Below, in pieces: positions 36,325-44,867 of a stretch of 64,000 nucleotides of DNA. Origin of the DNA: Silvibacterium bohemicum (lineage in GTDB: Bacteria; Acidobacteriota; Terriglobia; Terriglobales; Acidobacteriaceae); the NCBI RefSeq assembly GCF_001006305.1, contig NZ_LBHJ01000004.1, positions 186,001 to 250,000 on the forward strand, given 5' to 3'. Below the pieces are notes generated by a model. It searched no databases. It was not told the origin of the DNA and saw only the letters and a list, made by a program, of their open reading frames with translations. The position numbers and the translations under genes were made by a program. Position 1 is the stretch's first letter. Every line of letters begins with the position of its first letter.

Positions 36325-36390
36325 CTCGTCATTCTGAGCATAGCGAAGAATCTCAGCGATGTTGATCATCCAGCATTGCTGAGATTCTTC
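36325..36390 (+). repeat. REP-like palindromic intergenic repeat, copy 1
   Basis: CTCGTCATTCTGAGCATAGC leads into a perfect 13-bp inverted pair, GAAGAATCTCAGC (36345-36357) and GCTGAGATTCTTC (36378-36390), around a 20-nt loop. A second copy in the opposite orientation is at 44868-44934. This unit produces the familiar AQND-containing spurious peptides of acidobacterial annotation. It lies between the convergent ends of the SDR and EF-P-like genes and can form a bidirectional stem-loop. Confidence 0.8.
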
Positions 36391-36497
36391 CTCCCTCCGG
36401 TTGTCAGCCAATAACGACGACGAAACATCCACTCCACAAATGATGCCGGTCACGGTAACCTGCCTTGTAGATGCGATTGCGTATCTTGCGACTGTTC

Positions 36498-36611
36498 GGT
36501 CGTACGCGACCTGGAGTTGGGCTGCGATCCCAAGCTGACGAACGGTGGCTAGTCCACCTCAGAATGTACGGGAGACGCACGCACGCGGGGGAATCATACC
36601 CTGGTTCCCCC
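36498..36611. other. Run of four hairpins in a non-coding gap, possible structured RNA
   Basis: Four perfect inverted pairs follow each other within 114 nt: GGTCG/CGACC (36498-36511, four-nt loop TACG), TTGGG/CCCAA (36517-36533, seven-nt loop), GGTGG/CCACC (36544-36558, five-nt loop) and GGGGGAA/TTCCCCC (36587-36611, eleven-nt loop). A further GTTC/GAAC pair could enclose the first two. They sit in the 382-nt gap (36302-36683) between convergent genes, which otherwise holds only the REP-like repeat. The pattern is not a tRNA: the second hairpin resembles an anticodon arm, but no acceptor stem or T-loop fits. Strand and function unknown. Confidence 0.35.
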
Positions 36612-36683
36612 ACCGCGACAGTTTCCTACATACCCCCGCCGCTCTTCCATAGATACAAGAATGACGGTACATTTCAGGGAAAA

Positions 36684-37259
36684 TCAGGCCCGGCCGGCGA
36701 ACTCCCGCGTCTCGGTCGCGACCCGAACCTTGTCGCCTTCCTTGATGAACAGCGGTACAGCGATCTCCAGGCCGGTCTCGAGCTTCACGTTCTTGGTCAC
36801 GCTGCCGCTGGACGAGTTGCCCTTCGCGCCCGGCTCGGCATAGGAGACAGACAGCTCGACGAAGAGCGGCAGCTGCAGTCCGATGGGGTTGCCGTTGTAT
36901 TTATGCAATTGGATGATCGCGCCCTCGATGAGCAGCTCCAGATCGTCGCCCATCATGTTTTCCGAGAGGGTGAGCGTTTCAAAGCTGGCCTGGTCGAGGA
37001 AGTGCGAGCCGTCGCCGTCAGAGTAGAGATAGGAGGCCTGCACGATCTCGAGATCCGGCTCCTTGAACTTCTCGCCTGCCTTGAAGGTTTTTTGAAAGAC
37101 GGCCTGGGTGAGCAGGTTGCGCATCTTGAGATGCACGAGCGTCTGGCCGCCGCGCGCAGTGGGGGTGGAGATGTCGGATTCCAGACAGTAATAGGGAGCG
37201 TTCTCGAATTCGAAGAACGCTTTACGCTTGATATCGATGGCATCGATCAGTGCGGCCAT
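36684..37259 (-). CDS. Elongation factor P paralogue of the EfpL/YeiP type
   Basis: Translation factor expected to bind between the ribosomal P and E sites and relieve stalling. The start is ATG 37259 with a strong GAGGAG; the 191 residues show three OB/KOW-like domains, with the family C-terminus REFAGRA. The loop that contacts the P-site tRNA reads STPTARGGQT (residues 31-40), with R36 at the tip. That matches the E. coli YeiP/EfpL loop SPTARGA rather than the PGKG loop of canonical EF-P, so no lysylated residue is expected. A longer upstream frame lacks a ribosome-binding site. Confidence 0.88.
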   Translation of the reverse strand: MAALIDAIDIKRKAFFEFENAPYYCLESDISTPTARGGQTLVHLKMRNLLTQAVFQKTFKAGEKFKEPDLEIVQASYLYSDGDGSHFLDQASFETLTLSENMMGDDLELLIEGAIIQLHKYNGNPIGLQLPLFVELSVSYAEPGAKGNSSSGSVTKNVKLETGLEIAVPLFIKEGDKVRVATETREFAGRA

Positions 37260-37363
37260 AAACTCCTCAACTTTTGTCTCAGTATAAAGTGCGGCGCGGC
37301 TGCGCGAGTCGGCCGGGTTCGCGCGTGGATTGCGAGCGCGGAAAGTCATAAAATGGAAGGGCT

Positions 37364-37579
37364 ATGGCCTTCCCTATCAAAGTTTGTGTCGTATGTTCCG
37401 AAGAGTTCGAATTGAAGCCGGATAAGCCCGGTTTTGCCAACCGCTGCCCGGAGTGCAGCGCTCCCGAGGCGAATGAAGCGCTGACGCAGGGCGCGGTCGG
37501 CGCCGATGGTCTCGGCAAGGAAGTGAACGAGGCCCGCAAGAAGGCCATCCGCGACCTGCTTTATCGCAAAGACAGCTAG
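37364..37579 (+). CDS. Small double-CxxC zinc-ribbon protein
   Basis: A 71-residue protein with CVVC (residues 8-11) and CPEC (about 28-31) forming one predicted zinc ribbon, followed by a charged helix (EVNEARKKAIRDLLYRKDS). It is divergent from the EF-P-like gene, with 104 nt between the start codons. The size and helix are typical of proteins that bind nucleic acid or a larger partner, but I cannot name a family. Codon use matches its neighbours, supporting that it is real. Confidence 0.75.
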   Translation: MAFPIKVCVVCSEEFELKPDKPGFANRCPECSAPEANEALTQGAVGADGLGKEVNEARKKAIRDLLYRKDS

Positions 37580-37649
37580 CTCGCTGAGCCGGCGTGCCCG
37601 GCATATTTTCACCGGTAACTGCGGTGGCCACGGTGGAAAACTGCGAGTC

Positions 37650-37673
37650 CCTTCGCTACGATCGGGATGACAA
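37650..37673. repeat. Second copy of the degenerate GGGATGACA-type motif
   Basis: Intergenic CCTTCGCTACGATCGGGATG continuing ACAAT, matching the gap motif at 1786-1809 apart from a four-nt insertion. It precedes the alpha/beta hydrolase gene. Interpreted as a decayed dispersed repeat; two copies are weak evidence. Confidence 0.4.
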
Positions 37674-37783
37674 TTTACCCGGGAATTATCGGGGAATTGT
37701 CCGGGAAATCGCTGAGTCAGGGAACTAGCTTTCCGTCCGTCACGCGTGGTCCGAATACAATCAGACCGGATACGGTGGAACGC

Positions 37784-38980
37784 ATGGACGAACGCGCCCC
37801 GGCGGCTAGACGCTGCGCCGGCAAGATACTTCTGGCTACTGCCGGCTTTTCGCTGGCTTGCAGTATGGCATGGGGGCAGGCCACGACCAACAGCGCCCCG
37901 GCACAACCTGGCGCGGATCCGCCGGCAGTTCTCCGTTACATTGAAGATGAAGTGTGGGCACCGGTGCCCAACTCCTTTCCGCGCGGCCTCGACGTGCTGG
38001 AGGTCTATGCCGATCGCCCAGGAAAACATCCGCTCGCGTTGTTGACACACGGCACCTCGAATATCGAGCAGGAGCGGCAGCACGTGACGCCCTGGGCTCA
38101 GCTCGGGCAGGCTCTGTGGTTCGCTCGCCGTGGGTACGTGGCCATCGTGATCGTGCGCAAGGGCTATGGGCGCTCGGGCGGGGAACCGGACAGAAAGCTT
38201 GGCGGGTGCAAAGTAGGCGGAAGCTTCCGCGAGGCGGGCGAAGCCTCGGCCCAGGATCTGCGCGCCGTGGCGAAGTGGGCGGCGCAGCGGCCGGAGGTGG
38301 ACGCCTCGACTTTAGTGAGCGCGGGCGTATCCACAGGAGGCTTTGCTCAGGCGGCTTTGACGGAAGATCCACCGAAGGAGCTGAAGGCTGCCATCAGCTT
38401 CGCCGGCGGCCGTGGCGGCGATGGCAAGGAGCATGAATGCAATCTTGGCGGCGCGATCGATGCCTTCCAGGACTTCGGCAAGGGCGCAGCCAAACACGGC
38501 GCGGTGCCCATGCTTTGGATCTACTCGCAAAATGACCACTGGTTTCCGCCGTCCATGGCCACACAGTTCGAGGACGCGTATCGAAAGGCCGGTGGATCGG
38601 TCGAGTTCGTACTCGCGCTGCCAGACGGCGAAGACGGTCACCATCTCTACGCCCATGTAGAAGCTTGGTCGGCGACGGTCGAGTCCTTTCTCCGCGCTCG
38701 CGACCTCCTGCCTCTTGGTGACGAGGTGCTGCCATTGCCTGCCGCGCCGAATGTTCCGCCCCCGGCTGGAGTCAGCGAGCGTGGGCTCAATGCGTGGAAG
38801 CGGTATCTGGTCTACGGTCCCTATAAGGCATTCGCTGTTTCTTCCAATGGCGAATGGGGCAGTACAAACGGCGCCTTCGATCAGCAGCTGGCCGATCAGG
38901 ATGCCATGGATCGCTGCCGGAAAGCAGCGACCGAGGGAGCCGCCTGCCAAATCGTCTCCCGAACTGCGCCTTCAAAATGA
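37784..38980 (+). CDS. Exported alpha/beta hydrolase (dienelactone-hydrolase-like)
   Basis: A 398-residue secreted serine hydrolase. From the ATG at 37784 a signal peptide is visible (KILLATAGFSLACSMAWGQA). The nucleophile elbow is GVSTGG, the acid is the Asp of YSQNDHW, and the His lies in DGEDGHHLYAH, so the triad is complete and in order. An oxyanion strand ends in LLTHGTSN. A C-terminal extension of about 80 residues (from PPPAGVSERG on) resembles the tail of acidobacterial relatives with a Cys pair (CRKA...ACQI). Substrate unknown. An upstream in-frame start would only add intergenic-derived residues. Confidence 0.87.
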   Translation: MDERAPAARRCAGKILLATAGFSLACSMAWGQATTNSAPAQPGADPPAVLRYIEDEVWAPVPNSFPRGLDVLEVYADRPGKHPLALLTHGTSNIEQERQHVTPWAQLGQALWFARRGYVAIVIVRKGYGRSGGEPDRKLGGCKVGGSFREAGEASAQDLRAVAKWAAQRPEVDASTLVSAGVSTGGFAQAALTEDPPKELKAAISFAGGRGGDGKEHECNLGGAIDAFQDFGKGAAKHGAVPMLWIYSQNDHWFPPSMATQFEDAYRKAGGSVEFVLALPDGEDGHHLYAHVEAWSATVESFLRARDLLPLGDEVLPLPAAPNVPPPAGVSERGLNAWKRYLVYGPYKAFAVSSNGEWGSTNGAFDQQLADQDAMDRCRKAATEGAACQIVSRTAPSK

Positions 38981-39081
38981 GTCCCGACCAAATGATAAGG
39001 AAAATTCATCAGCATCACCGAAATACCTCCATCGTCGCGCACTCACCCGTCGAGATGCGATAGCTTTTGATGAGACACCCC

Positions 39082-40272
39082 ATGAGCACGCATCCCAAAA
39101 TCTTTCTTTCCGCCGGCGAGGCCAGCGGCGAACACTACGGCACGCTGCTCATCCCGGCCATCCGCCGCCTGGAGCCGGATGCAGAGTTCTTCGGGCTCGG
39201 CGGGCAGCGCATGGAGGCGCTCGGTTTCCGGCGCATCGTTCGCGCCGAAGATGTGGCGGTGATGGGCATCACCGAGGTGATCCGCCACATGCCGCGTATT
39301 TATGGGGAATACCGCAAGCTCAAGGCGTCCATTGCCACGGAAAAACCCGACGCGGCCGTGCTCATCGATTTCCCGGACGTGAATCTTTCGCTGGCGAAGC
39401 ATCTCAAGCGGGCGGGAGTGCCGGTTATTTATTTCGTGTCGCCTCAGCTCTGGGCGTGGAAGAAATACCGCATTCGCGAGGTGCAGCGATATGTCGATCG
39501 CATGCTGGTGATCTTTCCCTTCGAGGAGCGCTTCTACCTCGACCGCAAGGTGCAGGCCGAATTCGTCGGCCATCCCCTCGCCGAATTGCCCCTTCCTACC
39601 ATCAGCCGAGAGACTTTTGCTCGCGAAGCTGGTTTAAATCCGTCCAAGGGCTGGATTGGTCTTCTGCCCGGCAGTCGTGCGAAAGAAATACGTCTCAACC
39701 TACCCGAAATGCTTCGAACCGCTGAGCTGCTATCCCAAAACGGACCGGGCTATGAGTTCCTGCTGCCGCTCGCCCCCACTCTCACCGCATCGCATCGGGC
39801 CGAAGTACAGGCGATGCTGCCCCCGACCCCTCGGATCACGATTACCAATGAAGCCCGCGCCACGCTGCACCATGCCCGGGCCAGCATCGTTGCCAGCGGA
39901 ACAGCCACGGTCGAGGCGGCGCTGATCGGCAATCCCTTTCTGGTGGTTTATCGCGTCTCACCGCTTACTTATGCAGTCGCCAAGCGGGTTGTCGATGTCC
40001 CCCATGTTGCTATGGTCAATCTGATTGCGGAGAGTAGGATCGTTCCCGAGCTGATCCAGGGTGACTTTACCGCCCGGAATGTCGTCTCACATTTGCAGCC
40101 GCTCCTGACCGATAAATCCGTCCGCGCACGGATGCAAAGCAGCTTGCGCTCAATATCGGATATGCTCATGGCCAAGGGGAAGGACGATCCGTTGGCTCAT
40201 GAAACCACAGCAGTCGACCGCGTGGCCCGCGTCACCAGCCAGATGCTGCATGCGAAGCAGCCCGGAAAATGA
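39082..40272 (+). CDS. lpxB: Lipid-A-disaccharide synthase
   Basis: Condenses UDP-2,3-diacylglucosamine with lipid X to form the lipid A disaccharide at the inner membrane; it shows that this organism makes lipopolysaccharide. Markers: SAGEASGEHYG near the N-terminus, GLGGQRMEALG, VLIDFPDVNL, YFVSPQLWAWKK, and LLPGSRAKEI in the second half. The 396-residue length is normal. The ATG at 39082 places AGEASG at the usual distance from the start; ATG 39070 and TTG 39067 are alternatives. The next gene starts 25 nt after its stop. No other lpx genes are in view. Confidence 0.93.
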   Translation: MSTHPKIFLSAGEASGEHYGTLLIPAIRRLEPDAEFFGLGGQRMEALGFRRIVRAEDVAVMGITEVIRHMPRIYGEYRKLKASIATEKPDAAVLIDFPDVNLSLAKHLKRAGVPVIYFVSPQLWAWKKYRIREVQRYVDRMLVIFPFEERFYLDRKVQAEFVGHPLAELPLPTISRETFAREAGLNPSKGWIGLLPGSRAKEIRLNLPEMLRTAELLSQNGPGYEFLLPLAPTLTASHRAEVQAMLPPTPRITITNEARATLHHARASIVASGTATVEAALIGNPFLVVYRVSPLTYAVAKRVVDVPHVAMVNLIAESRIVPELIQGDFTARNVVSHLQPLLTDKSVRARMQSSLRSISDMLMAKGKDDPLAHETTAVDRVARVTSQMLHAKQPGK

Positions 40273-40297
40273 TTTGAGCGCCCATTCCATAGCCCGG

Positions 40298-42310
40298 ATG
40301 AAACCGCAATCTGCCTTCAGGCCCGCTACCTATCTTCCTTCCGGTGGGCGATTGCCGGCTCGTTTCGGCATCCTTCTGCTTGGCATCTTTCTCTTCTCTG
40401 CCCCAGGGCTGTTCGCGGCCGACAAGGCCACCATCCAGGTCACCGGCTACTCCATCGACGCCGAGATCAAGCCTGCCGACCACACGCTCAATGCCGTCAC
40501 CAAGGTGACCTTCACTGCGCTCGAGCCTGTCGAAACGGCAGTCTTCGAACTGCATGGCGCACTCAAGGTCGACAAGGTTACGGACGCCGCAAATACGCCG
40601 CTGAGCGGCGAGCGCGGAGCCCAGGCGTCGCTGCGCATCACCCCCGCCACCCCGCTCAGCCAGGGCAAATCGTATACCTGGACCTTTTATTATTCCGGGG
40701 CGCTGGAAAGCGATGCAGGCGGACCGGTCGAGGGGCTCAAGCTGGCCTCTATCGGCGATCCGATCACCTATCTGCTCTACGCAAGCCGCTGGTTCCCGAT
40801 GGTGGGATACCAGACGAACCGCTTCAAGGCTGCGATTCACGTCAAGGTGCCTACTGGATACACGGTAATCGGCAGCGGCGTGCAGGGTTCAGCCAAGCCC
40901 GCAGGAGATGGCGAAAACGAATACGACTTCAATTGGGAGAAGCCCGGCTTCCCCGGCACCATCATCGCCGGCAAGTTCGAGCCAGCTGTCTCGCCCGCTC
41001 CCAATATCCACGTCTACACCACCGCCGCGCACAAGGCGGGCGCTGAGGATTATGGCCAGCAGGCGCTGCGTGTCCTGGCCTACTTCACCTCGACTTTCGG
41101 CCTGCCTGAATCGAGCCGGCTCAATGTCGTCGAACTGCCGGACGACACGGTGCCGGTTTATTGGGCGCCTGAGATCGCAGCTATCGCCGGAGCGCGTATC
41201 GGCGGCAAGAACGATTTCCGGCTGCTCGCGAACACCGTGGCGCATCAATGGTGGGGCAGCGAGGTCAGCCCGGCATCGCTGAACGATACATGGATAACCA
41301 ACGGCATGGCCCGTTACGGCGAACTGATGTATCTCGAAGATGCCTCCGGCAGAAATGCTCTGGACGCGGCGATCCTCGACGTCTCCGCAGCCGCCCTGGC
41401 CTACGACACCATCCCGCTGGCCAGCGCTGGTCGGCTGAACGCCTTTTCACCCGAGTTCCAGTCCATGACCTTGGACAAGGGCGGCATGGTCTTCCATATG
41501 CTGCGCGGCGAGGTCGGCGAGGACAGCTTCGTCAAGATCCTTCGCGCCGCGCTCTCGCAGTACACCGACAAAGGTATCAGGACCAGCGATTTCGAGAAGG
41601 TTGCCGAGGCCCAGTCGCAGCAGCAGCTCACTCCCTTCTTCGCACAGTGGCTCGACGGCACCGGCGCTCCGACCTTTACCAATAAGTACGCGATCTACCG
41701 GCTGGGTAATAATCGCGGCTTTCGCACCATCGGCGAGATTCAGCAGGATCTTGATCTCTTCAATATGCCGGTAGAGCTGCGCATCGAGACGGACGGCAAG
41801 ACCGAGACGAAGAAGATCTCGGTCGTCGGCACCGACTCCCAATATGTCGTCGACACCTTTGGCCGGCCGCGCCATGTGCTTATCGATCCCGACAACTGGG
41901 TGCTGAAATCGACGCCCAACATGCAGGTGCGAGTCGCAATCCTGAAAGGCCAGCAACTGGTCGCCCAGGGAGACGTCTCCGGCGGCCTGGCCCAGTTCCA
42001 GATTGCGCTCCAGGCCAATCCGCAGAGCTCGCTGGCCAGCTATCGCATCGCCGAGGTCTTCTTCAACCAGCGGAATTACCAGTCCTCCGTGAATGCTTAT
42101 CGCGATTGCCTGCGCGGCGATGACGATCCTAAGTGGACCGAGGTCTGGAGCCACGTGCAGATCGGCAAAATCTTCGACGTAACCGGCCAGAGAGATCGCG
42201 CCATCACCGAATACCGGCAGGCGATCCAGACAAACGACAACACCGCCGGAGCCCTCAACGAAGCGCGCCACTATCTACAGGTGCCTTACCGCCGTCCGGA
42301 TACGGAATAA
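40298..42310 (+). CDS. M1-aminopeptidase-like protein with lost active site, plus TPR tail
   Basis: A 670-residue exported protein with signal peptide (about residues 24-45, ending in GLFA). It has an M1-type beta-saddle domain, a thermolysin-like helical domain and C-terminal TPR-like repeats (about 560-665). Where the family has HEXXH-x18-E, this protein has NTVAH (N312-H316) and, exactly 19 residues after H316, N335 in WITNGMARY. So two of three zinc ligands and the catalytic Glu are gone, and the GAMEN substrate loop is replaced. It is probably a binding or scaffolding pseudoenzyme. The surrounding WWGSEVSP and the helix after it are well conserved, arguing against simple decay. A terminator follows. 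Confidence 0.88.
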   Translation: MKPQSAFRPATYLPSGGRLPARFGILLLGIFLFSAPGLFAADKATIQVTGYSIDAEIKPADHTLNAVTKVTFTALEPVETAVFELHGALKVDKVTDAANTPLSGERGAQASLRITPATPLSQGKSYTWTFYYSGALESDAGGPVEGLKLASIGDPITYLLYASRWFPMVGYQTNRFKAAIHVKVPTGYTVIGSGVQGSAKPAGDGENEYDFNWEKPGFPGTIIAGKFEPAVSPAPNIHVYTTAAHKAGAEDYGQQALRVLAYFTSTFGLPESSRLNVVELPDDTVPVYWAPEIAAIAGARIGGKNDFRLLANTVAHQWWGSEVSPASLNDTWITNGMARYGELMYLEDASGRNALDAAILDVSAAALAYDTIPLASAGRLNAFSPEFQSMTLDKGGMVFHMLRGEVGEDSFVKILRAALSQYTDKGIRTSDFEKVAEAQSQQQLTPFFAQWLDGTGAPTFTNKYAIYRLGNNRGFRTIGEIQQDLDLFNMPVELRIETDGKTETKKISVVGTDSQYVVDTFGRPRHVLIDPDNWVLKSTPNMQVRVAILKGQQLVAQGDVSGGLAQFQIALQANPQSSLASYRIAEVFFNQRNYQSSVNAYRDCLRGDDDPKWTEVWSHVQIGKIFDVTGQRDRAITEYRQAIQTNDNTAGALNEARHYLQVPYRRPDTE

Positions 42311-42330
42311 CAAAAATATCTGCGCGGAAG

Positions 42331-42379
42331 AAACGGGCATGTGGTCTCAAAGCAGACAACATGCCCGTTTCATTTTGGG
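42331..42379 (+). terminator. Intrinsic-type terminator after the M1-like gene
   Basis: AAACGGGCATGT (42331-42342) pairs perfectly with ACATGCCCGTTT (42359-42370) around a 16-nt loop, followed by CATTTT. It starts 20 nt after the stop codon of the M1-like gene. The T-run is short and interrupted. Confidence 0.7.
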
Positions 42380-42469
42380 ATGTGAGACGTGACTCCGGTC
42401 ATGATCCGATCGGCTTTCCAGCTCGCGTAAAGCCGTGTGCTGATGACAAGCTTGACCCATAAGCAAACC

Positions 42470-42946
42470 ATGAAAACCACCTCTGCCGATATTGCGCTCG
42501 AATTCATCGACCGGATCAACTCTCACGACCTCGCCCTGCTGTGCGGCCTGATCACTGAAGATCACGTCTTGATCGATGCTCAGGGAAGACAGTTCCACGG
42601 CAAACGTGAGATGGAGCGAAGCTGGCGCGCCTGCTTCGAGTGGTTCCCTGATTATTCGATCCAGGTGGATCAGGCCTTCGCGAATGGGAATCTTGCGGTC
42701 ATCACGGGCTGCGTCATGGGCACTTATTTGATCCATGGCCGTCTGAGCCGCGAAAATCGCTGGAAGACTCCTTCGGCATGGCAAGCCACGATCCGCAAAG
42801 AGGAGATCGCCGAATGGCGCGTCTACGCCGACAACGAGCCCATCTGGAAGATCATGCACGAAAAGCGATATGCCGGAGGAAAACCCGTTCAGCGTGAGCC
42901 GGCGCCCTTTCGCCAGGCTCTGGTCAATCACAGGAATGCGCCGTAG
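42470..42946 (+). CDS. NTF2/SnoaL-like protein
   Basis: A 158-residue cone-shaped (NTF2-like) fold protein. Segments FIDRINSHDLALLCGLITEDHVLIDAQG and GKREMERSWRACFEWFPDYSIQVDQ are characteristic of SnoaL-like polyketide cyclase relatives, which bind or isomerise small hydrophobic molecules. It is soluble, with no signal peptide. The ATG at 42470 gives the best family start; in-frame GTG and ATG codons up to 42437 are possible. It converges on the SpoIIM-like gene with a 25-nt gap. Specific role unknown. Confidence 0.8.
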   Translation: MKTTSADIALEFIDRINSHDLALLCGLITEDHVLIDAQGRQFHGKREMERSWRACFEWFPDYSIQVDQAFANGNLAVITGCVMGTYLIHGRLSRENRWKTPSAWQATIRKEEIAEWRVYADNEPIWKIMHEKRYAGGKPVQREPAPFRQALVNHRNAP

Positions 42947-42971
42947 GCAGCGATGCGGTTCGCAATTGCTT

Positions 42972-43931
42972 TTAGCCTGCCGATTTTTCCGACCCTCCCT
43001 CGGCGAGCCAGAATGCGAGCCCCGAGAGGAGCGCGGCTCCGACAGCGAACTTTACACCGGCGGGCGCGCCCGAGGGAGACAGAAACGCCTCCAGCATGCC
43101 CGCTACAACCAGCAGCGGAATCACACCCGCGAGCAGGCGGATCGCTTCCCTGCCGCCTTGGGCCAGCGAGTCGCGGCGCGAAAGCATACCCGGGAAGAGC
43201 AGCGCAGTTGTCAGCCGTAACCCTGCTCCGCCGGCAATGAAGATGCTGGGTAGCTCCAGGGCTCCGTGCGCGGCGACGAAACTAAAGAGATCGAGAGCCA
43301 TGTGCGCCCGCGAGCAGGCGGTGCTGATCACGCCCATCTGCAGCCCATTCTGGAACATCAGAAAAATGGTGCCCAGGCCGGCGAGAATGCCTCCGGCAAA
43401 AGCGGCGAAGCTGACGCTGATGTTGTTAGTCAAGATGGCGCTCGAGGCCTGCGGCTTCATCGAGACGATGGAGTGTGTCCACATCTCGTGGCGCTCGATG
43501 GTTTCGAGCATCGCCGGACCCAGCATCAGACGCATGAAGTCCGGCCGGCTCAGAGTCAGCAGGGTTCCCAGAACCGCTCCCGCCAGGAAAATCAGAAAGG
43601 AAGCGGCAACGTAGGGAAAAAGCTGCCGGAAGACGGGCGGATACTCTCTGGAGAAGAAGCGATAGACCGAGCCCAGGCCGGCCTTGCGCCCGGAATAGAT
43701 GCGATTGTGCGCCCGGCTCAGCAGCCCGTTCAGATATTCTTCGAGGGTGCCGGAGGCGCGATCGGAGCGCACGGCTGAGAGATCGGCGGCAGCCTGGCGG
43801 TAGAGCAGTCCTAACTCACGCAGCTCAGTGCCCGAAAGCACTCGAATGCCTGAGCTTTCGACCTGGCGGGTGAGCGTATCGAGCCGTCCCCAGGAACCCT
43901 TCCGTTGTTCGATCCACCGATTCGAAATCAT
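42972..43931 (-). CDS. SpoIIM-family (stage II sporulation protein M-like) membrane protein
   Basis: A 319-residue membrane protein. After a soluble N-terminal segment rich in Arg and Glu (about 1-105), there are about six hydrophobic helices. The segment ITTNNISVSF-like (LTNNISVSFAAFAGGILAG) and the helix AAHGALELPSIFIAGGAGL are typical of SpoIIM-domain proteins in non-sporulating bacteria. These often pair with RDD proteins and MoxR/VWA genes. Here the RDD gene starts 50 nt away on the opposite strand, so the two share a promoter region. The molecular function in non-sporulators is not established. Confidence 0.86.
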   Translation of the reverse strand: MISNRWIEQRKGSWGRLDTLTRQVESSGIRVLSGTELRELGLLYRQAAADLSAVRSDRASGTLEEYLNGLLSRAHNRIYSGRKAGLGSVYRFFSREYPPVFRQLFPYVAASFLIFLAGAVLGTLLTLSRPDFMRLMLGPAMLETIERHEMWTHSIVSMKPQASSAILTNNISVSFAAFAGGILAGLGTIFLMFQNGLQMGVISTACSRAHMALDLFSFVAAHGALELPSIFIAGGAGLRLTTALLFPGMLSRRDSLAQGGREAIRLLAGVIPLLVVAGMLEAFLSPSGAPAGVKFAVGAALLSGLAFWLAEGGSEKSAG

Positions 43932-43981
43932 AGCGTCAATGAGAGTCTGGGATAATCGAAGAGCGTCGGGAACAGATACGA

Positions 43982-44854
43982 ATGACCGAATTCGCCCAGC
44001 ACCACGCGGCCAGCCCCCTTAGCCAAGACCAGCTTACTATCGACACGCCGGAGCAGGTCGCTCTCCGCTTCCCTGTGGCCGGCGTAGGCAGCCGCTTCCT
44101 CGCGATTTTCGCCGATACCGTCGTGCAAATTACGGCTTATGCTGCCCTGATCCTGGTCTTCGTTTTGATCACTGCTTCGGCGCCAAAATCGATCGCCGGG
44201 GATTTCACTCGCAGCGGTGAGAAGTGGCTGATTGCCCTCGTGATCCTCATCCACTTCCTGATGTATTGGGGATATTTCGCGCTCTTCGAGGCGTTCAAGA
44301 ACGGCCAGACTCCCGGGAAGATGCTGTTCAAGCTGCGCGTAATCCAGGACTCCGGCCGCCAGATTACCTTTTTCGAGGCGATGACACGCAACCTGATCCG
44401 CGTGATCGATATGATTCCCTCGTTTTACCTGGTGGGTGTCATCAGCATGCTGTGTAATCGCCAGCATAAGCGCCTGGGTGACCTTGCGGCGGGAACGCTG
44501 GTGGTCCACGAACGGCAGAGCGTCGAGATGGGCTGGAGCGGTAACAGTGCGCGTACTTTCACGGCAGCGAGCTTCGCGCCGTCTCCGGTGGAAGCGCTTC
44601 TACAGAGCCAGCTTGCTCCGGAAATTACTCTTCCCGCCGATGCTGTCGCACGTCTCTCGGTCGAAGACCTGAGCGTGATCGAGCGCTTCTTCTCGCGCGT
44701 TCTCGACATGGACCTGGAGACGCGGGCAAATCTGGCGGCGCGACTTACTCACCAAATGGCCGCGAAGATGGGAATAGAGATGCCAGACGACTGGAAACCG
44801 GAGCGGATACTCGAGGCCATCGTCCACCAGATGCGCGCCCAAGGCGGACGCTGA
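43982..44854 (+). CDS. RDD-family membrane protein
   Basis: A 290-residue protein with an RDD domain: three or so helices in residues 30-170, with the conserved Arg-Asp pair in VAGVGSRFLAIFADTVVQI and DMIPSFYLVG. The FKNGQTPGKMLFKLRVIQDSG signature follows the second helix. The C-terminal 100 residues are soluble and unassigned. Divergent from the SpoIIM-like gene; this pairing recurs in many bacteria and suggests a joint envelope function (ion transport has been proposed for some RDD proteins). Confidence 0.88.
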   Translation: MTEFAQHHAASPLSQDQLTIDTPEQVALRFPVAGVGSRFLAIFADTVVQITAYAALILVFVLITASAPKSIAGDFTRSGEKWLIALVILIHFLMYWGYFALFEAFKNGQTPGKMLFKLRVIQDSGRQITFFEAMTRNLIRVIDMIPSFYLVGVISMLCNRQHKRLGDLAAGTLVVHERQSVEMGWSGNSARTFTAASFAPSPVEALLQSQLAPEITLPADAVARLSVEDLSVIERFFSRVLDMDLETRANLAARLTHQMAAKMGIEMPDDWKPERILEAIVHQMRAQGGR

Positions 44855-44867
44855 CGACTGGCGGGAA

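Noticed and set aside
36268-36453. Short frame encoding the peptide EILRYAQNDE
   Set aside because: This is the well-known spurious translation of the palindromic repeat, not a gene.
36498-36611. Possible tRNA gene suggested by a five-bp stem with a seven-nt loop
   Set aside because: No acceptor stem, D-arm GG or T-loop consensus could be fitted on either strand; kept only as an unexplained hairpin cluster.
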